Positions 1 through 5,933 of a DNA stretch of 8,928 bases are shown here, piece by piece. A program made the position numbers and the translations under genes. Below the pieces are notes generated by a model that was not told where the DNA came from, made no database searches, and saw only the letters and a list, made by a program, of their open reading frames with translations. The stretch comes from Candidatus Magasanikbacteria bacterium RIFOXYD12_FULL_33_17 (lineage in GTDB: Bacteria; Patescibacteriota; Patescibacteriia; Magasanikbacterales; UBA922): NCBI GenBank assembly GCA_001783255.1, contig MFRB01000133.1, positions 1-8,928 on the forward strand, written 5' to 3'. The number at the start of each line of letters is the position of its first letter. The first letter of the stretch is position 1.

Positions 1-272
1 ATTTTTTCTGATTCATACATATATGGCAAAGCCATTATGTCACCTTGTGTCGCTTTGGCACCAAAATTTTTGCCCAATTCTTCAAAAAAAACAGTATTAT
101 CTATACTAGCTACACCATCACTATCTACTACTACTAAACTTTTTTCTGATATTTTGTCACCAGAATTTACATTGTCAGAAGACATTGTATTATCATCTGA
201 GACACTACTACAACCTGCTCCCAAAAGTAGGAAAGCAGAAAAGACAGACAAAACTAAAATACTTTTTTTCAT
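1..272 (-). CDS. Putative lipoprotein, N-terminal part (runs off window)
   Basis: Reading the minus strand from ATG at 272 gives an open frame of 90 codons to the window edge, with no stop. The N-terminus is MKK followed by a hydrophobic stretch (residues about 4-19) and LLLGAGC, ending in Cys21: a lipoprotein signal peptide with a slightly atypical lipobox (Gly at -3). The mature protein would be lipid-anchored at Cys21. After the Cys comes a Ser/Asp/Asn-rich linker (about residues 22-45) and then a more ordered segment with VVVDSDGVASIDNTVFFEEL. I do not recognise a family; the visible part is too short. It lies 51 bases downstream of the riboflavin kinase on the same strand and may be cotranscribed. 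No Shine-Dalgarno is visible. The lipoprotein call is fairly secure; the function is unknown. Confidence 0.75.
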   Translation of the reverse strand, partial: MKKSILVLSVFSAFLLLGAGCSSVSDDNTMSSDNVNSGDKISEKSLVVVDSDGVASIDNTVFFEELGKNFGAKATQGDIMALPYMYESEK

Positions 273-287
273 AAAATATTTTGTTTA

Positions 288-307
288 AGACAAAATAATA
301 TTTGTCT
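288..307 (-). other. AT-rich stem-loop between riboflavin kinase and lipoprotein genes
   Basis: AGACAAA (288-294) and TTTGTCT (301-307) form a perfect 7-bp stem with a 6-base loop in the 51-base gap. On the minus strand the bases after the stem are TAAACAAAATATTTT, not a clean T run, so this is at best a weak terminator or 5'-leader structure for the lipoprotein gene. It could also be chance in AT-rich DNA. Confidence 0.25.
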
Positions 308-323
308 ATTTGATAAATTAAGA

Positions 324-683
324 CTAATCTCTACCAGCAAAAACTTCCTTTACCATTTCAATATCATGTTTTATTTTTTCTAACAATTCTTCATGTGAAT
401 CATACTTTTCTATCTCACTTACTTTTTGTACTAGATCAACTTCCAAATATTTACCATACAAATTTTCATTAAAATCCAAAATATGTACTTCAAACTTATA
501 AGAATTACCTTTGGGAATAATTATTAAAGCACTGTTATATTTTTTGCTGTCCATAGTAGTAGTTGCAGCAAAAACACCTGTAGCTACCTTAGTACAACTT
601 TTTATTTTACAATCAATATTGGCAGTAGGAAAACCAAAATTTTTAGCTACGCCATCACCATGTAATACAATTCCAGAGAACAT
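324..683 (-). CDS. ribF: Riboflavin kinase (stand-alone flavokinase domain)
   Basis: Phosphorylates riboflavin with ATP to give FMN in the cytoplasm. The 119-residue protein is essentially one flavokinase domain. HGDGVAKNFGFPTANID (residues 8-24) is the family's nucleotide/Mg-binding motif with the invariant FPTAN. FEVHILDF (64-71) holds Glu65 at the expected catalytic-base position. LYGKYLEVDLVQKVSEIEKY and the following helix (75-110) match the C-terminal part of the domain. The usual bacterial RibF is about 300 residues with an N-terminal FAD synthetase; that half is absent, so this protein should make FMN only. The segment between the ATP motif and the catalytic Glu is shorter than usual, lacking the common PTF region. 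It starts 31 bases after the protease gene on the same strand. No Shine-Dalgarno is visible; the ATG was chosen because the domain begins right after it. Family call is firm; the symbol is used for the kinase half only. Confidence 0.9.
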   Translation of the reverse strand: MFSGIVLHGDGVAKNFGFPTANIDCKIKSCTKVATGVFAATTTMDSKKYNSALIIIPKGNSYKFEVHILDFNENLYGKYLEVDLVQKVSEIEKYDSHEELLEKIKHDIEMVKEVFAGRD

Positions 684-714
684 ATAAATAATTTTGTTTA
701 AATCAATAATTTTA

Positions 715-1977
715 TTACAAGGAATTGATTATTTCCAAAGCCTTTTCCATACCTTTATCAATATAATCATCAGCTTTGTCACCTTTGGTATTTTCTTTTT
801 GTACAAACATATCAGTCTCCAAAACAACATCTGGTTCAAGACCTACTTTATTTATTTGACGATTTTTTGGAGTATACCACTCTGCAATAGTAATTTTGAG
901 TGCTGAACCATCTGGCAAAATTTCAAATTCTTGAACAGATCCCTTGCCATAAGTAGTTTTACCAACTACAGTAGCAATAGCATAATCTTGTAAAGCACCT
1001 GTCACAATTTCTGAACCAGAAGCAGTACCTTCATCTACCAAAATAATAGTTGGAATACCCACAAAACGATGTTTACCTTCATTAGATTTATATTCTTTAG
1101 TAGTACCATCATTCATTTTTTCAGAAACTACGACACCTTGATCTTTAGTCAGCCATTCAGCTGCTACTTTTACTGAAGTATCCAAATAACCTCCAGGATT
1201 ACCACGCAAATCAAGAACAATATTTTTTGGAGATTTGAGCATGATATCTTTTACAGCCTTGTCAAACTCACCCCAAGTATTATCATTGAAAAAACTAACT
1301 CTCAAATAAATAATACCATTACCTTTATCTTCCCACTTAATAGAAGGTAAGTCAATATTATCACGCATAATTTCTATATCTTGAGATTGAGTGTTTTCTC
1401 CACGTTCAATTGTCAAAATAACTTTAGTTTGTTTTGGACCACGAATTTTTGTAACTACTTCTTCCACACTAAGGGATGTCACATCTTCTTTATCGACTGC
1501 CAAAATAGTGTCTCCAGCTTTCAAACCAGCTTTTTCAGCAGGAGAACCATCCAAAGGAGAAATAACTGTCAATTTACTATCACGGATACCTATTTCAGCG
1601 CCAATACCTTCAAAAGCACCAGACAACTCACTTACAAAACTTTTAGCTTTTTCTGGTGGAAAATAAATTGAATAAGGATCATTCAAACCTTTGACTAAAC
1701 CTTCTAAAGAAGAATAGAAAAGAGATACATCATCTACAGGTTGTTTAACATAATTTTTTTTAATTTTATTCCAGATATCCCAATACTGATTGAAATCCAC
1801 TTTATCAGAACGACTTTTACCATACAAATTCAATACTTTTGTAATATCTACATTTCCACTAGAATTTACCAAACTACTACTTATATTTTTACCAATACCA
1901 ATAAAAAAACCAAGTGAAAAAACAGATAAAACAAAAACAACAAACAAGACTATATTTAAAATTTTTCTTTTTGACAT
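715..1977 (-). CDS. ctpA: S41-family carboxy-terminal processing protease (CtpA-like)
   Basis: Membrane-anchored serine protease predicted to trim or degrade extracytoplasmic proteins. The 420-residue chain has, in order: a short basic N-terminus and one hydrophobic segment (about residues 7-29, signal anchor); a helical region with the LNDPYSIYFPPEKAKSF motif typical of the family (98-114); a PDZ domain (about 120-192, with SPAEKAGLKAGD at 145-156); and the S41 catalytic domain with LDLRGNPGG (255-263), GTASGSEIVTGALQDY (317-332, nucleophile Ser322) and TTYGKGSVQ (341-349, Lys345 as general base and Gln349). All residues of the Ser-Lys dyad are present, so it should be active. Length is normal for CtpA. 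It begins 3 bases after the murA stop, implying translational coupling; the pairing suggests cell-wall or envelope work. The exact substrate cannot be read from sequence. Confidence 0.95.
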   Translation of the reverse strand: MSKRKILNIVLFVVFVLSVFSLGFFIGIGKNISSSLVNSSGNVDITKVLNLYGKSRSDKVDFNQYWDIWNKIKKNYVKQPVDDVSLFYSSLEGLVKGLNDPYSIYFPPEKAKSFVSELSGAFEGIGAEIGIRDSKLTVISPLDGSPAEKAGLKAGDTILAVDKEDVTSLSVEEVVTKIRGPKQTKVILTIERGENTQSQDIEIMRDNIDLPSIKWEDKGNGIIYLRVSFFNDNTWGEFDKAVKDIMLKSPKNIVLDLRGNPGGYLDTSVKVAAEWLTKDQGVVVSEKMNDGTTKEYKSNEGKHRFVGIPTIILVDEGTASGSEIVTGALQDYAIATVVGKTTYGKGSVQEFEILPDGSALKITIAEWYTPKNRQINKVGLEPDVVLETDMFVQKENTKGDKADDYIDKGMEKALEIINSL

Positions 1978-1980
1978 AAT

Positions 1981-3282
1981 TTATTCTTCATAAGTTATTT
2001 TCACACCAACTTTTGCAAGTCTACCTGCCAAATCTTCATAACCACGTTCAATAGTATAAGAATTGCGCATCACAGATTTTCCTGTGGCAGCAACCATGGC
2101 TACAAGTAAAGCAACAGCAGGTCTGATAGCCGGAGGACACATAAGTTCGCTACCCCTAAGCTTAGTTGGACCTTCGACAAAGACACGGTGTGGATCGAGT
2201 AAAGTGAGATTAGCTCCTAATTTTTGAAAATCAAGAAAATAAATTGCTCTATTTTCATAAACCCAATCATGAACAAGAGTTCTACCTTTGGCTTGAGTCA
2301 AAATTGGTACAAACAGTGGAAGATTATCAATATTCAATCCTGGAAAAGGACTACCATAAATTTTATCAGGCAAAGCTTGTAATTCAGATACTGCAAATTT
2401 GATATCCACAATATCAAATTTACCGTTAGCTGATTTACGTCTATCTTTTATTTGAAATTTTTGTCCCATGACACGAAGCTTTTCCATTTCCAATTCAAGA
2501 AAATCCATTGGACAATTCTTGATAGTCATTTCTGATTTGGTAGTAATAGCCAAAGCAATAAATGTCATAGCTTCAATAGGATCTGGGATAATATTATATT
2601 TTTTAACATCACTCAATTTGCTAACTCCAGTAATTCTCAAAGTTGTGCCACCAACGCCTTCAATCTTAGCACCAGCACTTTGCAAAAAATAACACAAATC
2701 TTGCACCATATAATTTGAAGAAGCAAACTTGATAGTAGTAACTCCTGGGGCAAGTACAGCTGCCATAATAGCATTTTCGGTTGGTGTATCACCTGACTCG
2801 TACATCACAATATCTACAGCTTTCAACGGCTTATTTTTGACATCATAATATTTGTTTTTTGATTCAACACTAACACCAAATTGTTCCAAAGCAAAAAGAT
2901 GTGGTTTGACAGTACGTTCACCAAGACGACAACCACCTGATTTGTAAATTTTGAATTCTTTTTCACGAGCTGCCAAAGCACCCAAAAGCATAAGAGATGA
3001 ACGTGTTATTTCTGTAGCTTTTTTGTCAATTTTGTCCATTTGTAATTTGGCTGAAGTATCCAAAGACAAAGTATGCTCAGCAAGCCAGGCAATTTTTACA
3101 CCTATACTAGTAAGAATTTCTAAAATACGATACACTTCCTCAATACGAGGCACATCATAAAGTACTGTTTTACCTTTTATCATCAAACTAGCACAAAGTA
3201 TTGCTACTGCTGAATTCTTAGCTGTATTAACAGATAATGAACCAGACAAAGGATGTCCACCTTCAATCACAAATTTAGCCAT
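1981..3282 (-). CDS. murA: UDP-N-acetylglucosamine 1-carboxyvinyltransferase (MurA family, divergent)
   Basis: Transfers enolpyruvate from PEP to UDP-GlcNAc, the first committed step of peptidoglycan synthesis, in the cytoplasm. The 433 residues span the two-domain EPT fold. Key residues align with E. coli MurA: TAKN (20-23) gives Lys22 and Asn23; Arg94; GGCRLGER (116-123) gives the PEP-binding Cys118 and Arg123; PGLNIDN (314-320) gives Asp319 as the catalytic base; CPPAIRP (382-388) gives Arg387. YENR (342-345) and IERGYEDL (411-418) are further family landmarks. It is unusual elsewhere: E. coli GARPVDLH is GERTVKPH here, PDRIET is PDPIEA, and FPTDMQAQ is LNIDNLPLF. The first gene of the left operon, it has its own promoter in the divergent spacer. 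Cys rather than Asp at the loop predicts fosfomycin sensitivity by family knowledge. A MurA-like paralog with altered specificity is the alternative. Confidence 0.87.
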   Translation of the reverse strand: MAKFVIEGGHPLSGSLSVNTAKNSAVAILCASLMIKGKTVLYDVPRIEEVYRILEILTSIGVKIAWLAEHTLSLDTSAKLQMDKIDKKATEITRSSLMLLGALAAREKEFKIYKSGGCRLGERTVKPHLFALEQFGVSVESKNKYYDVKNKPLKAVDIVMYESGDTPTENAIMAAVLAPGVTTIKFASSNYMVQDLCYFLQSAGAKIEGVGGTTLRITGVSKLSDVKKYNIIPDPIEAMTFIALAITTKSEMTIKNCPMDFLELEMEKLRVMGQKFQIKDRRKSANGKFDIVDIKFAVSELQALPDKIYGSPFPGLNIDNLPLFVPILTQAKGRTLVHDWVYENRAIYFLDFQKLGANLTLLDPHRVFVEGPTKLRGSELMCPPAIRPAVALLVAMVAATGKSVMRNSYTIERGYEDLAGRLAKVGVKITYEE

Positions 3283-3290
3283 ATTAAAAT

Positions 3291-3319
3291 TTGATAAATA
3301 TATAAAAATACGCTATGAT
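3291..3319 (+). promoter_or_regulatory. Sigma70-type promoter for the PEGA-domain gene
   Basis: TTGATA (-35, 3291-3296, 5 of 6 consensus), a 17-base spacer and TATGAT (-10, 3314-3319, 5 of 6 consensus). Transcription from about 3326 would give a leader of some 23 bases to the ATG at 3349. This is the best promoter match I found in the window. No Shine-Dalgarno is seen in the leader. Confidence 0.72.
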
Positions 3320-3346
3320 TATACCGTAAAATAACACTAAAAGCAA
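3318..3346 (-). promoter_or_regulatory. murA: Sigma70-type promoter for the murA operon
   Basis: On the minus strand a perfect TATAAT (-10) occupies 3323-3318, with TTGCTT (-35, 3 of 6 consensus) at 3346-3341, separated by 17 bases. Initiation about 7 bases beyond the -10 would give a leader of roughly 28 bases before the murA ATG at 3282. The -10 overlaps the opposing -10 by two bases (3318-3319). Confidence 0.65.
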
Positions 3347-3348
3347 AC

Positions 3349-4644
3349 ATGGACAAAAAACATGAAAAACTTATAAAAACTCACCTTACTAGACCTATCA
3401 GACTGACTATCATGATTACAATAGTTAGTTCTTTTTTTATTATCTCACCACTCTTAATAGCCTATGGATCTGGTTACCGTTATGACTTCACCAAACACCG
3501 TATCCAAAAAACAGGTGTACTAAATATAAATATTTTACCAAAAGATGCTGAGATTTTTTTGAATGGCGAAAAATTAAAAGAAAAAATACCCTTCAATCTT
3601 TCCCTTTATCCAGATACCTACTTACTAACGATAACAAAAGATGGCTACAAAACTTGGGAAAAAAATATTAGTGTCATAAGTACCAAAACTACTTACATAA
3701 ATTATTTTCAATTATTAAAAGACCAAGCATCTCTTCCTGTAGAACTTTCAGACATAAAAGAAATACTAGGTACTGATAATTCTGAAAACATACTGTTCCT
3801 AAACCAGACAGCAAATGGTAAAACTAATGTTATTTCTTTTAATCTAAAAAATAATACTACCGAAAATTTAGCAAACAATTTAAATATACTTAATTATTCT
3901 GTTTCACCTTATAATGATCTAGCTTATATAATAACTCAAGATGATACAGAAAAAAATCTAACAATATTTGATTTGAATAAAGTAACTAATTCTACAAAAA
4001 TAAATTTATTAGATGAACCAAAGTTACAATGGCTAAATAACAAAAACAATCCTTTAGTCATAGAAGAAGTACAAACTATATTTTCAATATCACCATCTGG
4101 AAACAAAAAAATTGTTAATGATTTTGTATCTACCACTAACTGGTACTTTGACAAAGATTCCAATGTCTGGATGTATAATGATTACACACTATATCTAGCA
4201 GAAAAGAACTACAACTTGCAAAAGCATATTACAGAAATAATAGATATAAATAAAAATAGAGTTATTGCCAAAACTTCTGATGCTTATCTAGTCTATAATT
4301 TTCAAAATGAAAAAATACATAATATCAATGGTGACAAACTTTTTTTTAACCAATCAAACAAATCATGGATAATTTATTCAAACTGGGATATAACAGAGAT
4401 AAGAGAAGATGGTACCGTAAACTTGCAATATAGAAATGGCGAAAAAATAAAAAGCCTTCAACTTTTGGATGAAGGACGTATCTATATTATACAAACTGAA
4501 AGTGAAATAAAAGCTATTGATATAGATCAATACCTACAATTTCCTATCTTAAACAATTCACAAAACAAAACCTATATAAACAAAAAATATAGAGAAATAT
4601 TTTATACCAATAACGAAAACAAACTTTTTCGTCTAGAACTCTAA
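3349..4644 (+). CDS. Membrane-anchored PEGA-domain protein of unknown function
   Basis: The 431-residue protein has a cytoplasmic basic N-terminus, one transmembrane segment (about residues 19-39) and then GSGYRYDF, followed by a PEGA domain (about 56-115) with GVLNINILPKDAEIFLNGEK, a conserved proline-rich turn and the ITKDGYKTWEKNISV end. PEGA domains are small beta-sandwich modules found in surface proteins. The remaining 300 residues are rich in Asn, Lys, Tyr and short beta-strand-like pieces with repeated aromatic/charged patterns (IIYSNWDITEI, DAYLVYNFQN), compatible with a degenerate beta-propeller facing outside; that is inference. It is the only plus-strand gene here, with its own promoter, and its stop overlaps the stop of the opposing nucleotidyltransferase gene. 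ATG at 3349 is the first in-frame start after the promoter. The PEGA and anchor calls are firm; no biochemical function can be assigned. Confidence 0.85.
   Translation: MDKKHEKLIKTHLTRPIRLTIMITIVSSFFIISPLLIAYGSGYRYDFTKHRIQKTGVLNINILPKDAEIFLNGEKLKEKIPFNLSLYPDTYLLTITKDGYKTWEKNISVISTKTTYINYFQLLKDQASLPVELSDIKEILGTDNSENILFLNQTANGKTNVISFNLKNNTTENLANNLNILNYSVSPYNDLAYIITQDDTEKNLTIFDLNKVTNSTKINLLDEPKLQWLNNKNNPLVIEEVQTIFSISPSGNKKIVNDFVSTTNWYFDKDSNVWMYNDYTLYLAEKNYNLQKHITEIIDINKNRVIAKTSDAYLVYNFQNEKIHNINGDKLFFNQSNKSWIIYSNWDITEIREDGTVNLQYRNGEKIKSLQLLDEGRIYIIQTESEIKAIDIDQYLQFPILNNSQNKTYINKKYREIFYTNNENKLFRLEL
4442..4475 (-). terminator. Possible intrinsic terminator for the nucleotidyltransferase transcript, inside the opposing gene
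   Basis: On the minus strand CCTTCA (4475-4470), a 9-base loop and TGAAGG (4460-4455) form a 6-bp stem. One C follows, then TTTTTATTTTTT (4453-4442). It lies about 165 bases past the minus-strand stop at 4641, within the 3' part of the PEGA gene. The T tract is good and the stem moderate, so this is plausible but not certain. Confidence 0.5.
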
Positions 4645-5726
4645 ATCTCAATAATAGTTTTGTCCCCTACTATCATACTACCACCATCTGTGGTAGTTTT
4701 TTTGATTATTTTTACATTCTTACCAATCAGACTTTCTTTGATGACAAGAGGAGCATCAACAAAAGTATTATCAAGCACAATAGAATCTTTGATGACAGCT
4801 TGCCTAATTTCACAACCAGTACCGATAGTAGTATTTGGTCCAATTTCACAATTTTCCAAAACACAATTTTCACCAATAATTACAGGACCATTCAAAACTA
4901 CTTTACTATCAACACGAGAACCTAACCCAATATGAACTTTGCCACTAATTTTTACACCACTCTCTAAAGTTCCATGATTAGGAAAATCACTCTCTGGCAT
5001 TTCTTCTAAAAGAAGACGATTAGCAATAAGCATATCTTCTATTTTACCAGTATCTTTCCACCAACCAGTAATTTCTTTGTAACCAACATTTTTATTATTT
5101 TTCAAAAAGTGGGAATGAATACTAGAAATTTCATACTCTCCCCTATCACTTTTTTCAATTTTCTCAAAAGTTTCAAAAAATAGTTTTGGACCATACAAAT
5201 AAATTCCCGTCACAGCAAAATTATTTTGAGGATTGACTGGTTTTTCCAAAACATCAATAAGTTTATTATTTTCATCAAAAATTGGCACCCCAAATCTTTG
5301 TGGATCAGGTACTTCTGACAAAGCCAACATACAATCAAAATTACCATTTTCAAAATCCTCAAACATTGGCTTTATACTACCCAAAATAATATTATCAGAC
5401 AAATAAAACATAAAAGGATCGTCGCCAATAAATTGTTTAGCTTCATTTACCACATGGGCGATACCTTGAGGTCCACCAGTTTGTTCAAAAAACTTAATCT
5501 TAATTCCCCAATGACCACCATCACCAATATTATTTTCCAAATCTTTTTCACCAGGATTGGTATTAATAAAAATTTCTTCAATACCAGCTTCTACTGCTTT
5601 TTCGATAGCATGAAAAATCATTGGCTTATTGGCCAAAGGTAATAAATGTTTGTTGATTGTCGTAGTGATAGGATGCAGACGAGTTGCACGTCCACCACCA
5701 GTTAGGATAGCTTTTTTAATCTTCAT
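4641..5726 (-). CDS. rmlA: Sugar-phosphate nucleotidyltransferase, RmlA long-form-like
   Basis: Predicted to couple a sugar 1-phosphate with an NTP (in this subgroup typically glucose 1-phosphate and dTTP) to give an NDP-sugar and pyrophosphate. The 361 residues comprise an N-terminal nucleotidyltransferase domain (about 4-240) and a C-terminal left-handed beta-helix of hexapeptide repeats (about 255-345), as in long-form RmlA/StrD proteins. Visible motifs: GGGRATRLHPITTTINKHLLP (10-30), the NTP-binding loop, with Ala14 where most homologs have Gly; YLSDNI with metal ligand Asp111; EKP (161-163); and WWKDTGKIEDML (222-233) with the second Asp. dTTP/glucose specificity is inferred from the long-form architecture; UTP or another sugar cannot be excluded. 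No rmlB, C or D gene is in the window. The gene follows two glycosyltransferases but is separated from them by a 207-base spacer. The stop codon overlaps that of the convergent PEGA gene. Confidence 0.85.
   Translation of the reverse strand: MKIKKAILTGGGRATRLHPITTTINKHLLPLANKPMIFHAIEKAVEAGIEEIFINTNPGEKDLENNIGDGGHWGIKIKFFEQTGGPQGIAHVVNEAKQFIGDDPFMFYLSDNIILGSIKPMFEDFENGNFDCMLALSEVPDPQRFGVPIFDENNKLIDVLEKPVNPQNNFAVTGIYLYGPKLFFETFEKIEKSDRGEYEISSIHSHFLKNNKNVGYKEITGWWKDTGKIEDMLIANRLLLEEMPESDFPNHGTLESGVKISGKVHIGLGSRVDSKVVLNGPVIIGENCVLENCEIGPNTTIGTGCEIRQAVIKDSIVLDNTFVDAPLVIKESLIGKNVKIIKKTTTDGGSMIVGDKTIIEI
4677..4703 (+). terminator. Rho-independent terminator of the PEGA gene, inside the opposing CDS
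   Basis: CTACCAC (4678-4684), a 5-base loop CATCT and GTGGTAG (4690-4696) form a perfect 7-bp stem, extendable by an A-T pair. Seven T follow directly (4697-4703). It starts 33 bases after the PEGA stop. On the minus strand there is no T run after the stem, so it acts only on plus-strand transcripts. It overlies codons of the nucleotidyltransferase encoding KTTTDGGS. Confidence 0.85.
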
Positions 5727-5729
5727 ATA

Positions 5730-5749
5730 ACACTGATTACATTGATTTT
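5730..5749 (+). repeat. Left terminal inverted repeat copy
   Basis: ACACTGATTACATTGATTTT; its reverse complement recurs at 5914-5933 with one mismatch. A related direct copy of GATTACAYTGA follows at 5754-5764 (10 of 11 matches with 5735-5745), so the end is itself built of short repeated units. Confidence 0.8.
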
Positions 5750-5913
5750 AAAAGATTACACTGAAATTAAATTGATAAACTTCTCTTTAAAATATTTACT
5801 TTTAATTAATATTTTTTATACCCTTATATATTATCATTGATATTTTATTATCTACACCAATTATTTTTGTAATCAAATTATTCTCTTTTTAAACATAATC
5901 TGTGAAATCATCA

Positions 5914-5933
5914 AAAATCAGTGTAATCAGTGT
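5914..5933 (-). repeat. Right terminal inverted repeat copy
   Basis: Read on the minus strand this is ACACTGATTACACTGATTTT, matching the left copy at 19 of 20 bases. It starts immediately after the glycosyltransferase stop codon (5936-5934). Confidence 0.8.

Larger units (their letters stand above)
5727..5933. repeat. Intergenic spacer bounded by imperfect inverted repeats (MITE-like?)
   Basis: This is the largest gene-free gap (207 bases). Its outer 35 bases on each side (5730-5764 and 5899-5933) are inverted copies matching at 29 of 35 positions, with the outermost 20 matching at 19 of 20. The interior is extremely AT-rich, holds no convincing ORF, and contains an AAAATATT/AATATTTT palindrome (5789-5815). 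The right end abuts the stop codon of the upstream glycosyltransferase and the left end lies 3 bases before the nucleotidyltransferase ATG. A miniature inverted-repeat element or a transcribed long hairpin are the main readings. A promoter may also lie inside, but AT-richness prevents a specific call. Confidence 0.6.

Noticed and set aside
37..288. Open frame on the plus strand with an 83-residue product
   Set aside because: The minus strand over the same bases encodes a clear lipoprotein signal peptide; the plus frame is Ser/Thr/Pro-rich low-complexity sequence with no motif.
1381..1671. Overlapping plus-strand open frames within the protease gene
   Set aside because: They lie opposite the PDZ domain of a well-supported S41 protease and have no recognisable features.
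5760..5899. A specific promoter for the nucleotidyltransferase inside the AT-rich spacer
   Set aside because: Several -10-like words exist (GATAAT, TATAAA) but no -35/-10 pair stands out over the AT-rich background.
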